55,057 bases of DNA from Piromyces finnis. Lineage: Eukaryota > Neocallimastigomycota > Neocallimastigomycetes > Neocallimastigales > Neocallimastigaceae. Shown piece after piece: positions 1-11,900 of this stretch. The notes beneath the pieces are model-generated. The model saw nothing but the letters and a program-made list of their open reading frames with translations. It was not told where the DNA came from and made no database searches. Position 1 is the first letter of the stretch. Each line of letters begins with the position of its first letter. Position numbers and translations under genes: made by a program. The DNA is taken from NCBI GenBank assembly GCA_002104945.1, contig MCFH01000104.1:1-55057 (forward strand), given 5' to 3'.

Positions 1-2604
1 TATAATAATAATTATTACTACTTTTTTTATGATTGAAAATATAAAGATATAAAATAAAATAAAATAAAAGCAAGGATAAAAAAAAAAAGCTATTTTTTTA
101 ATTATATATATATATAAAATTTTAAAGTTATAACAATTATATATTTTACTTATTAAAATTAAATAAAAAACAATTCAATTTAAATATATTATAATCTATT
201 ATACTTTAAAAAAAAAAAGCCAAAAAAAAAACTTTATATGTTAAATTAATAGGTAGAATATATTATAATAAATGACTAATAAATAATACTATTTTCTTAT
301 AATATATTAGAGTCTATTATATTTAAATGCTTTTTAAGGTAATACAAAAAAAATTATAAATGAAAAAATAAAAAATTTAATATAATTCACTATAAATCCA
401 ATAAATATAATATATAATAATTTCTTTTGGTGTATATTAAAATAACTAATAATTAAATAAAAATCAATTACATTTTATATTCTATATATATTAAGACTAT
501 ATACATTTTATATAAAAATCATTGAAATAATTTTATAATCAATATAGTTAATATATAACAAAGTGTATTTAATAAATAAAAAATGTTGTGCAATGTAATT
601 TAAATATTATATTATGGATAATTCATTTTTTTTAAATGAATATAATTCTATTAAATTTATTCAAAATAAATATATATTTTAATAGTATATATAATAATGC
701 ATTAAAAATACGAATTTTAGCCAATGATACCTTAAGATCACATTTTTTTAAATTTCTCATCATTTTTATAGTATTAACAATAGACTAAAAAAAATATTTT
801 ATCTCCATATTCAATTATTTTTAATATAAATAAGGTTTATTATTTTTCATATAATGAATATATTGAAAATATATTATAATATATTTTATGTAAAATAATA
901 ATTAAAAAAATAAATGAATCTTAACACATTCAAATAAATACATTGAATAATGTAGTTCTATTAACGTATTATTTTGTATTTAATATTTATCATAGTATAT
1001 TATATTATATGAAATATAATATATTTAAAAATAGGAATTAACATTAATTAAATAATATATTATAGATAGATGTAAAAATTTGGCAGCCTATCATTAACTA
1101 TAAAATAAATTTAAAAAATTATAATAATATATTATAATATATTTTAATTATACTGAAAATAGAAAAAAAAACTAATAACTATTTAAATAAAGTTTTTTCT
1201 CTAAACCTTTTGTTTATTATTTCCTTTTTTTTTTCTGGTTAAACAAGAGAAAATCTTTTACTTAATAAATGTTATAAAATAAAAATTTTATGGTAAAATG
1301 GGTTGTATATATAAAGAAAGAAAGAAGGAAAAGGGAGATTAAAAAAATTTCATCCTTTTTTTAGGTTTAAGAGAATAAAAAAATAATTATTGAAAAAGCA
1401 CAATTTGAAAAATGGATAAAAAAAATAAAGTATTATCTATATATAAATTATATAAATTTTAACCCAATTATAATATAATAATACAATATAAACCAATATA
1501 TATAGGTTGTTTATTAATTTATTGGTTAATATTAAATTTATTTTCTATTCTATAATATTGATGATTAAAAAGAATACTAAAAATGAAACTTTTTTTCCTA
1601 TTAAAAATTGTCATTCATCTCCTTTTTTTCATTTGTCTAAGGTATTTAGTATTTAGAGTAGTTGTACCTTTTTTTTTTGCAAATAAAAAAACTTTTGCAC
1701 TTTAAAATATGAAAATATTTAAAAAAAAATAATATATATATATAGACTATTAATCTTTCTATTTTACAAAAAATTGAATTAGTTGTTGAAAATATAAATG
1801 TTTTAATTTTATTTTTTTTTTTTTTTTTTTTGCTTTTTTAAGAAAAAAAAATAAAGTATTTAAACTTTAATAAATTATATTAAAATCTTATTACAATTCA
1901 CTTTTTATTAATATAATAATTTATATTAATAGAAATATTATTCATTATCATTAGAATAAAAAAATAATGGATTATTTAATTGAAGGATGCCTTTGAAAAA
2001 TGACAAGAATGAAATAAACTATATATTAATATAATATAAATATGGATTAAAAAAAAGAATATTATAATTATATCTTGAAAAAATATTTTCTTCTAATAGC
2101 ATTAACATAATAAGAATTAAACATTTCATCTTCTTTATAAATATAAAATATAATAGAATCACATTCGAAGAAAGAATGGTAGGATAGATATGAACTTTAG
2201 TCAATAAAACTCTCTTTCTAATAAGTTTTTTTTTAGTTCAAATAAAAAAAAAACAATATAAATGTTCTAATTTAGTTTTAATTGATAAATATAATGATTA
2301 TTTAAAATACTATAAGTTTTAAAATTAGAAAGTTATTTAAGAATGCATCTCTAATGCATTAAATTTATGTAAATAAATGATTATTAATAATAATGCATAT
2401 TTAAGTTTAATATGAATTTTTATTTTTTTTAAAATAGAAATTATTAAAACTTTAGATAATACTTTGTTATAGTTATTTAAAAAAATAGTATAATAATATT
2501 AAAAGTTTAAGAATAATAAATACACTATTATAACATAGCAATTATTAAATAACTGAAATAAGGAATCTTTAAGTTTTTTATTTAGTAGTAGTATTATTAC
2601 TATT

Positions 2605-2605
2605 A

Positions 2606-2656
<51 letters not shown>
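2605..2656. repeat. (ATT)n microsatellite
   Basis: Uninterrupted run of ATT triplets in intergenic DNA, preceded by a few TAG/TAT triplets. Confidence 0.9.
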
Positions 2657-3147
2657 TCTTCTACTTCATTTCATGGATTATACACTTTCTTTTTTATTTT
2701 TTACTTTATTTTTCTCAAAAATAATTCTTAAAAATGGCTTGGACTTATTTTACTATTGGTAAGGTTGTGCAACCTTTTATTATTAATCTTAAAATAATAA
2801 TAAATATTTTATTTATTGTTTAAAGATTTTTTTTTTTTTTTTTTTTTTTTAATCAATCAAATTTTAGGTTATTAAAAAAAAATTTAAATAATTGTTTTAC
2901 TATAAATGGCAATATTTTATATTAAAATAAAACGATACATTAAAATAGGAAAATGTATTTTTTATTAAATTGAACATATTTATCAATACTATGTATTAAT
3001 TTTCAAAACGCCAATAATAAAAAAAAAATAAATAAATAATAAAGTGTTATATATTATAAATATTATCTTCATATATAAATAGATAAAAGAATTAAAAAAA
3101 ATATTTTATAGATTAAAAGATGATTATTTACAGTAAATAGTATAGTT

Positions 3148-3300
3148 GAAATTGTTGGTAGACTTATTTTCATTTTAAATTGTTATTCTTACAAGTTAGA
3201 AATTGTTGGTAAACTTATTTTCATTTTAAATTGTTATTCTTACATGTTAGAAATTGTTGGTAGACTTATTTTCATTTTAAATTGTTATTCCTACAAGTTC
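3148..3300. repeat. 51 bp tandem repeat, three copies
   Basis: Three successive copies of a 51 bp unit that starts gaaattgttggta and ends in ttgttattcttaca plus a variable few bases. Starts fall at 3148, 3199 and 3250, and a partial fourth start (gaaat) is at 3301. Copies differ at only a few positions. Intergenic, with no coding frame. Confidence 0.85.
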
Positions 3301-5005
3301 GAAATATGTATAGTTATTTTTTTTTTAAATATCTAATATTGTTATTTTTTTAATTAGAAAAGTTGATTTCTTTTCCAAATACTAAATTAATTTCAAAATA
3401 AATATAAAATTAATTGATATAGATATATTTATAATAATATAAATGCATGAAATAAACAATAGATTTATGAAATAAATTGTTATTATTATTGCTTTTTTTT
3501 TTTTGCATATTGTTGCTGATTATTATTATTATTGTTTTATTTTACTTATTTTATAATTATCAAAAATAATAATAATAATAATAATAATATACCATCAAAT
3601 TAGAATAGTACATATAGATAATCAAAGGATAAATGGCAAGGACACTAAAAAAAATAAAAAAAAAATTATTAAATAAAAATATTTAAAAAAAAAAAAAAGC
3701 GAAATAATGATTTATATAAAATATATAAAATAAAAAATAAAGTAAAATAGAAATACAACAAAACTGACAAGGGAAACAAAAAGTTTAAAAATGAATGTTT
3801 ATTTTTTTTTTTTAACTGACTTTAAAACTTTAATTTTATAGGTAATATAGGATGATTGTTTCAAATTATTTAAAACAATTATAAAAAATAAATTATATAA
3901 AGTGTGTGGCTAGGTTTGGTATATAGGTAAAGAATGTTTAAACAAAATATTTTTTTTTCTTCTTTCAACTACAAAATTCATTTTTCCCTACTGAAGTAGT
4001 CCTAATAGTATTTATTAAAGAAATGGTTAGGTGGTTTTGACCGTCCGGTTTGGCATATTGAATATCCATAAATACAGTTAATTTAAAAAACGCCAATAAT
4101 ATTTTCATATCATTATCATCATTCCAATGTTTCAGTTACTTTAATTAATTCTTTTACTGTTTTACCAATGTATATTTTAAAGTTACCATAACTTCAAACT
4201 AATTGAACAGCCTTAATTCATGTGCATTACATGAATGACATTGTATGATATTTTTAATGGCATCTATATATATAAATAATATGTGACTTGAACATATTAT
4301 TATTAATAATATTAAATTTATAAAGTTTTATTAATGTAATATAAATGTATGACAAATGTAAAAGAATAATGTAGATGTATAATCCATATAGTTCCAGCCT
4401 TATCATTGGACAATTAATTATAAAGTAAATCTCATTAGTATAAATAGACTAGAGAATAATTATTATTAAGGAAACTTATTGTTTTAGTAAAAGTTTTAAT
4501 AGTTAACAACGACAGAGTTACCGTTTTAGTATTTAGACAGAATAAAAATATTAGAACGTAATTAAGTTAATAATAAAAAAACATATATATTATTTAAAGT
4601 TAAATTCTTTCTACATAAAATTAACCAGTATCAATATTAGTCTTATGTGATCATTCGATCATGATCCAATTTGACATGTACCAACCATGTACACTGAATC
4701 CTTAAGGTTAACAAGGATCTATTTCAATATCATATAATATCATTATATCAAAATAAAATCCTAGATTAATACTTATTTAAAATATCATAGCCCTACCTAT
4801 TACAAAAGAAGTCAATGGTTGAATTTTATTATTACTGATACCTGGCTAAGCCATAGAAAATTATTTTCATATTTAAAATGAATATTTTTTATATAGTTAG
4901 TCTTAATATATTTATTGAAATATATAATTATAAGAATATTTATAAATTTGATACCTATTTTAAAACTATTAAATTTTACATAAATTAAAAATTCATTATT
5001 TGTAG

Positions 5006-5191
5006 TTCTTATTATAGCCTGAAAAATACTATTATAAAATATATTCTTTTTTAAAAAATCTTTTATTATATACACTATTAATAAATTATTTCAATGAATT
5101 CTTATTATAGCCTGAAAAATGCTATTATAAAATATATTCTTTTTTAAAAAATCCTTTATTATATACACTAATAATAAAATATTTCAATGAA
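5006..5191. repeat. 93 bp tandem duplication
   Basis: Two adjacent copies of a roughly 93 bp unit starting ttcttattatagcctg at 5006 and 5099, differing by a few substitutions. The short minus-strand frame at 4812-5075 runs into the first copy and is probably fortuitous. Confidence 0.8.
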
Positions 5192-5553
5192 GAATATAAC
5201 ATAAAATATTACTTTAACAATAATAATGTTTTTTTTTTATGCAATGATTTATTATATACATTATATAATACATAATTGCATAAATGTATCAATAATAATA
5301 TCCCACAAAATTTTTCTCATAAATACATACATAAATATTTATTTCAACTAGTTAAGGGTTAGTTTTTCATAATACTTAAAAGGTTACAAATAATACAATT
5401 CCAAAAACTATTTTTACATTAAAATCAATAAATGTATATATAAGTAAAATACTCATAAGACAATACCTATTTTATAATACAATTCAAATTTATTTTTTTA
5501 ATACGCTTGTTATAAAAATTACAGTAACATTTATTTTTGTTTTTCAATTCTTT

Positions 5554-5883
5554 AATATTTTTTTATTAATTTTTTTAAATAAAAAAACTTAACCAAATTT
5601 ATTCTCATAATATTTTTTTATTAATTTTTTTAAATAAAAAAACTTAACCAAATTTATTCTCATAATATTTTTTTATTAATTTTTTTAAATAAAAAAACTT
5701 AACCAAATTTATTCTCATAATATTTTTTTATTAATTTTTTTAAATAAAAAAACTTAACCAAATTTATTCTCATAATATTTTTTTATTAATTTTTTTAAAT
5801 AAAAAAACTTAACCAAATTTATTCTCATAATATTTTTTTATTAATTTTTTTAAATAAAAAAACTTAACCAAATTTATTCTCAT
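5554..5883. repeat. 55 bp x 6 tandem array
   Basis: Six essentially identical 55 bp units with starts at 5554, 5609, 5664, 5719, 5774 and 5829. Each contains tttttttatt followed about 10 bases later by aataaaaaaa, so each unit can form a hairpin, and each carries aacttaaccaaatttattct. No spacers lie between units, so this is a minisatellite, not a CRISPR-like array. Confidence 0.93.
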
Positions 5884-8800
5884 AAGAAAAAATAAAGAAA
5901 AAATAACTTTTCGTAATACCATATAACTAAAATTTAAAAAATTTACTAGATATAATAATAATAAAAATTATAATAAACAATTACAATTATTAAAATAGTT
6001 TATTGAATAGATACATATTTAAAAATATTTTCTAATTTATAATTATACTTTTTTTTTTATTAAATTACATACAAAAATTGAATATTTTTAAATTCTTCTT
6101 GGTTTATACTAAATAAAAACTCTCATTAATAATGAATAGTTTATTATTATTAATGAATTAAGCTATTAATTAAAATATATAAAATACAAAATATGAATTA
6201 AATTATTTTAGGAAATTTTTAATATGATAAAGGAAATATATATAATTATTTTGTTATCAATTTTCTAATAATTTTGATAAATTAAATATTAAATATAGAT
6301 AGTAGTAAATAAAAATAGTATTTAAAATAATATAAATAATAATTAAATGATAATAATAGAGTAATTAATGAGGTTTATTCTTATAAAATGAATATATATA
6401 TACTATACATGTAACATTATTTATAATTCCTCATAAAATATATATTTTTCATTTAATATAAAAAATATTTTTTTAAATAAAAAAGATAGAAATAGTAACT
6501 TAAAAAATAATATGTATGTAAAGGAAGATAGAAAGAAATATTAAAAGTGTAACTAAAGAGAAAAAAAATATATTAAAAATTTGTGTTAATTATTAAAATA
6601 TAGGAGTAAATGATATTCCTAGTATATTTATTTGTATAACCTTTCTGATACATTTTTTTATTTTTATTTTTATTTTTTTTTTTTTACATCTGTAACAATA
6701 ATATATATAAATAGTTTATATATAGATATATTAAATGTACCTAATAAATGAATCTGTCATGTTAATGACATAAAATTTTTTATAATATACAAGGTACAAT
6801 TTTTCTAAAATGGAATTTTAATATAATAAATATTATGATTTCTATAAAAAAATAGTAACATTAACAACAATATTAACATCATATTATTTATTTAAAATGT
6901 ATTATTTAAATTTGGGAAATAATAATGGGAAAGAATAAATAATTTTAATAAATTATTATTTCATGAAATGATATTATTTAAAATTATCATAATTATTCAT
7001 AGTCAGAGTTATGATTAAAATTAAATTGTATATTTCACTACATTGTTTTCCAAATTAAGTTAATAGTAGAAGGAGATTACTTTTTTTTTTTTTTATACAG
7101 ATGATAATAAATTTTTATATTATTATATTGTTAAAGAATCTCATTTATTTATAGCTCATTTAGTATTGTTTGTTAATTGAATCACCACATAAAAAAAGTA
7201 AAATATTATGATTTTTCTTTAATCTTTTAAATTTTAATTTATTTCTCATTAACATAAATTATGTTTAAATCAAAATTAATAAAATAAAAAATAATATTAT
7301 TTTTTCTATTAATTTTAGATATGCTATTAATATAAAATACAATTACTCATTTTTTATTTTTCAATTTTAAAGTTATTTTTATTTTCCCTTTAAAATTTTA
7401 TTTGCTCAAAGACTAATTTTATTTTTGAAAAATAAATGAAAAATTTATGATAAAAATAAAATACTTATAATGAAAAAAAGTTAAGGAACAAAAGAAATAT
7501 TAAAATTTATTTTCCTTTTAAAGTTTTATGGATAATTAAAATAATTTTACCCTTGAAAATACATTAAATATTTAATATTTATATTGTGAAATATAAAAAT
7601 AAGGATAGAAAAAAAAGTGTTATATACAATTTCTTTTTTTTTTTTTTTTTTTTTCTATACCTATTTCTTATGATATTCTTGATCTACACAAAATAAATTA
7701 ACTTTAAAATTTTTTTTTTTTTTTATGTTTTAAAAATTCATATATTTTTCACACAATCATTGACATGACAGATTGTGTACTGTGTACATTTCTAAATTAA
7801 AAATAATATATTTATAATATATGAGTATTTATAAATAGTATTTTGGTCGTCGTACCACGTTAAGTTTTTTTTTTTTTTTAAAAAAAGAAGCAAATTATTA
7901 TATTAAAAAATATAATTTTAAAAAATTAATATTATTATATTAAATAATATATTTTATAATAGTTAAATTAATTATTGTATAATATATTATTTATTAATAT
8001 TTTTTTTCAAACAAATAATATTAACGGAATTTAATAAACAATGTACAATAATACTAAAAATATTGTAATCATAACGGATAATAATAACTTTTAAATTTTT
8101 ATTCAATCCTTTAATTTGAAAAAATGTATTTATTTTTGACTAAGCAATTAAATTTATATAGAATCTAAAATAATATATTGAATATTACAATTATACCATA
8201 TATTGTTATATTACTTTCATTTAGTTACAAAATTAAAATAATTTATTTTACTCAATGAATATAACTTTAAATTTTTTTTAATATATTACATTAATTATCA
8301 TGCTCAAAAATGATAATGATTAAAAAACCTTAAATTATATTAAATTGTCATCATGTTCCATAGTGTTACAATAATTAGAACCTTAATTTTTTTAAAGTTT
8401 AAACTTTGAAGATTTGATTTTTAAACAATTTCCCTAACCTCTTAGAAAAAGTAATATATAAACAAGACATTTTTACTTTACTTTTTTTATTTTAAATTGT
8501 AAACTATATTTAATAAATTATATAGAGTTATAATTTATTAAATATATATATTTTTATAACAATAAAAAACAACATAAAGTAATATAAATAAATTGATTTT
8601 ATTTATCCTAATTTAATCTTAATTTAAAGGTAAGAAAAAGATTGTAAAAAAAGATTTTGTTTTTTAAATAAAAGGAAATTTAATGATATTAAAATAAAAT
8701 AAATTGCTAATACATGTCATGAAATGTTTCACAATTATTGAGAAATTTCACGGGAAACAAATTATTATAAAAATTCATAACTATAATTATTAATCATTAT

Positions 8801-8996
8801 TATAAATTAATAATAATAATAATTTATTATTTTATATGTTACTAATACTATTTTTATGTTGAAAATGTTATAATTCTATATGATATATTCATAATAAAAA
8901 TTGGATAAATTGAAATGGACGAATTGAATAATAGAACAACTATTATATAGAAACAAATTTTTAAAAAAAACAAAAACAATTAAAAAAGAAAACAAA

Positions 8997-11900
8997 ATGA
9001 AATTTTCAAAAATAGCTTTATTAGCTATCTCAATATTAAATGTTGATATATCCTTAGCTGCCCGTTGTGGTAAGGATAATGGATTATCATGTCCATCTGG
9101 TTACTGTTGTTCAAAAGATGGACAATGTGGTAAAAATGAAACTTTTTGTGGTGTTGGTTGTCAACCAAATTATGGTTTATGTAACGCACTTCTTATGACA
9201 AAGAAGCCAAAGGCTATTGCCACTAAAGCTCCAGTAACAATTAAGCCAACTGTTAAACCAATATCTAATGATGGTACTTGTGGTCCAAATAATGGTAATA
9301 AAGTATGTTCAAATGATGAATGTTGTAGTAAATTTGGATACTGTGGTAAAGGTGAAGTTTACTGTGGTTCTGGTTGTCAATCTGAATTTGGAAAATGCAA
9401 AACTGAAACTACTAAGCAAGTTTCAAATGGTGCTTGCCCAAGATGTTACAAGTGTATGAAGTGTGATGCTAAGATGGCTCGTCAATGCCCAGATGCTTGC
9501 AAAGAAACTGAAGAAAAGAAGCCAGAAGAAGAACAAATTGCTTGTCCAAGATGTTACAAGTGCATGAAGTGTGATGCTAAGATGGCTCGTCAATGCCCAG
9601 ATGCTTGCAAGGAAACCGAAGAAAAGAAGCCAGAAGAAGAACAAATTGCTTGTCCAAGATGTTACAAGTGCATGAAGTGTGATGCTAAGATGGCTCGTCA
9701 ATGCCCAGATGCTTGCAAGGAAACCGAAGAAAAGAAGCCAGAAGAAGAACAAATTGCTTGTCCAAGATGTTACAAGTGTATGAAGTGTGATGCTAAGATG
9801 GCTGCTCAATGCCCAGATGCTTGCAAGGAAACTGAAGAAAAGAAGCCAGAAGAAGAACAAATTGCTTGTCCAAGATGTTACAAGTGCATGAAGTGTGATG
9901 CTAAGATGGCTGCTCAATGCCCAGATGCTTGCAAGGAAACTGAAGAAAAGAAGCCAGAAGAAGAACAAATTGCTTGTCCAAGATGTTACAAGTGCATGAA
10001 GTGTGATGCTAAGATGGCTGCTCAATGCCCAGATGCTTGCAAGGAAACTGAAGAAAAGAAGCCAGAAGAAGAACAAATTGCTTGTCCAAGATGTTACAAG
10101 TGCATGAAGTGTGATGCCAAGATGGCTGCTCAATGCCCAGATGCTTGCAAGGAAACCGAAGAAAAGAAGCCAGAAGAAGAACAAATTGCTTGTCCAAGAT
10201 GTTACAAGTGTATGAAGTGTGATGCTAAGATGGCTCGTCAATGCCCAGATGCTTGCAAGGAAACCGAAGAAAAGAAGCCAGAAGAAGAACAAATTGCTTG
10301 TCCAAGATGTTACAAGTGTATGAAGTGTGATGCTAAGATGGCTGCTCAATGCCCAGATGCTTGCAAGGAAACCGAAGAAAAGAAGCCAGAAGAAGAACAA
10401 ATTGCTTGTCCAGCATGCCTTCATTGTATGAAGTGTGAACCAAATTCTGAGATGGCTATTCACTGTCCAGATGCTTGTCAAGAAGCTGAAGAAGAACAAG
10501 AAGAAGAACAAATTGCTTGTCCAAGATGTTACAAGTGTATGAAGTGTGATGCTAAGATGGCTCGTCAATGCCCAGATGCTTGCAAGGAAACCGAAGAAAA
10601 GAAGCCAGAAGAAGAACAAATTGCTTGTCCAAGATGTTACAAGTGTATGAAGTGTGATGCTAAGATGGCTGCTCAATGCCCAGATGCTTGCAAGGAAACC
10701 GAAGAAAAGAAGCCAGAAGAAGAACAAATTGCTTGTCCAGCATGCCTTCATTGTATGAAGTGTGAACCAAATTCTGAGATGGCTATTCACTGTCCAGATG
10801 CTTGTCAAGAAGCTGAAGAAGAACAAGAAGAAGAACAAATTGCTTGTCCAAGATGTTATAAGTGCATGAAGTGTGATGCTAAGATGGCTCGTCAATGCCC
10901 AGACGCTTGCAAAGAAACTGGAAAAAAGAACGAAAAATCTGAAAAGAAAGATGAAAAGAAGGATGAAAAATCTGAAAAGAAAATTGAAAAGAATAATGAA
11001 AAAACTGAAAAAAAGAATGAGAAAAAGAAGGAAAAGAGAGAATTTTTCGGTTGCCCAAGATGCTTCAAGTGTATGAAGTGTGATGCTAAGATGGCTCTTC
11101 AATGCCCAGATGCTTGCCAAGATGAACAAGAACAAATTGCTTGTCCAAGATGTTACAAGTGTATGAAATGCGATGCTAAGATGGCTGCTCAATGTCCAGA
11201 TGCTTGTCAAGAAACTAAAGAACCAGAACAAGAAGCTGTTGCTTGCCCAAGATGTTACAAATGCATGAAGTGTGATGCTAAGATGGCTGCTCAATGCCCA
11301 GATGCTTGTCAAGATGCTGAAGAAAAGATTGAAAAGAGAGGAATTTTCGGTTGTCCAAGATGTTACAAGTGTATGAAGTGTGACGCCAAGATGGCTGCTC
11401 AATGCCCAGATGCTTGCCAAGATGAACAAGAACAAATTGCTTGTCCAAGATGTTACAAGTGTATGAAATGCGATGCTAAGATGGCTGCTCAATGTCCAGA
11501 TGCTTGTCAAGAAACTAAAGAACCAGTACAAGAAGCTGTTGCTTGCCCATTATGTCTTCACTGTATGGAATGTGATGCCAAGATGGCTGCTCAATGTCCA
11601 GATGCTTGTCAAGAAACTAAAGAACCAAAACAAGAAGCTGTTGCTTGTCCAAGATGTTACAAGTGCATGAAGTGTGATGCTAAGATGGCTGCTCAATGCC
11701 CAGATGCTTGCCAAGATGTTGAAGGAAAGATAGAAAAGAGAGGTCTTTTTGATCTTTTTGCTTGCCCAAGATGTTACAAGTGCATGAAGTGTGATGCTAA
11801 AATGGCACGTCAATGTCCAGATGCCTGCCAAGATGCTGAAGAAAAGAAGCCAGAACAAGAGGCTGTTGCTTGTCCAAGATGTTACAAGTGCATGAAATGC

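Larger units (their letters stand above)
1..8996. other. Gene-free AT-rich region
   Basis: About 9 kb of extremely AT-rich sequence with homopolymer runs and no open frame that looks like a protein. The few frames above 60 codons are Ile/Asn/Tyr/Phe-rich, as expected from random AT-rich DNA. It contains the 51 bp, 93 bp and 55 bp tandem repeats listed separately and an (ATT)n tract. Slightly less AT-rich patches near 3900-4100 and 4600-4860 may be decayed sequence, but I could not recognise a family. The last 100 bases are A-rich and are the likely promoter and leader of the gene at 8997. Confidence 0.6.

Noticed and set aside
4812-5075. 87-codon minus-strand frame
   Set aside because: AT-rich noise overlapping the 93 bp tandem duplication; no recognisable motif.
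9423-11531. 702-codon open frame on the minus strand inside the Cys-repeat gene
   Set aside because: It is the mirror of the coding repeat: the codons used in the sense repeat happen not to give stops in this antisense frame. Its composition (repeated Phe/Leu/Ser/Trp/His) simply follows the repeat unit.
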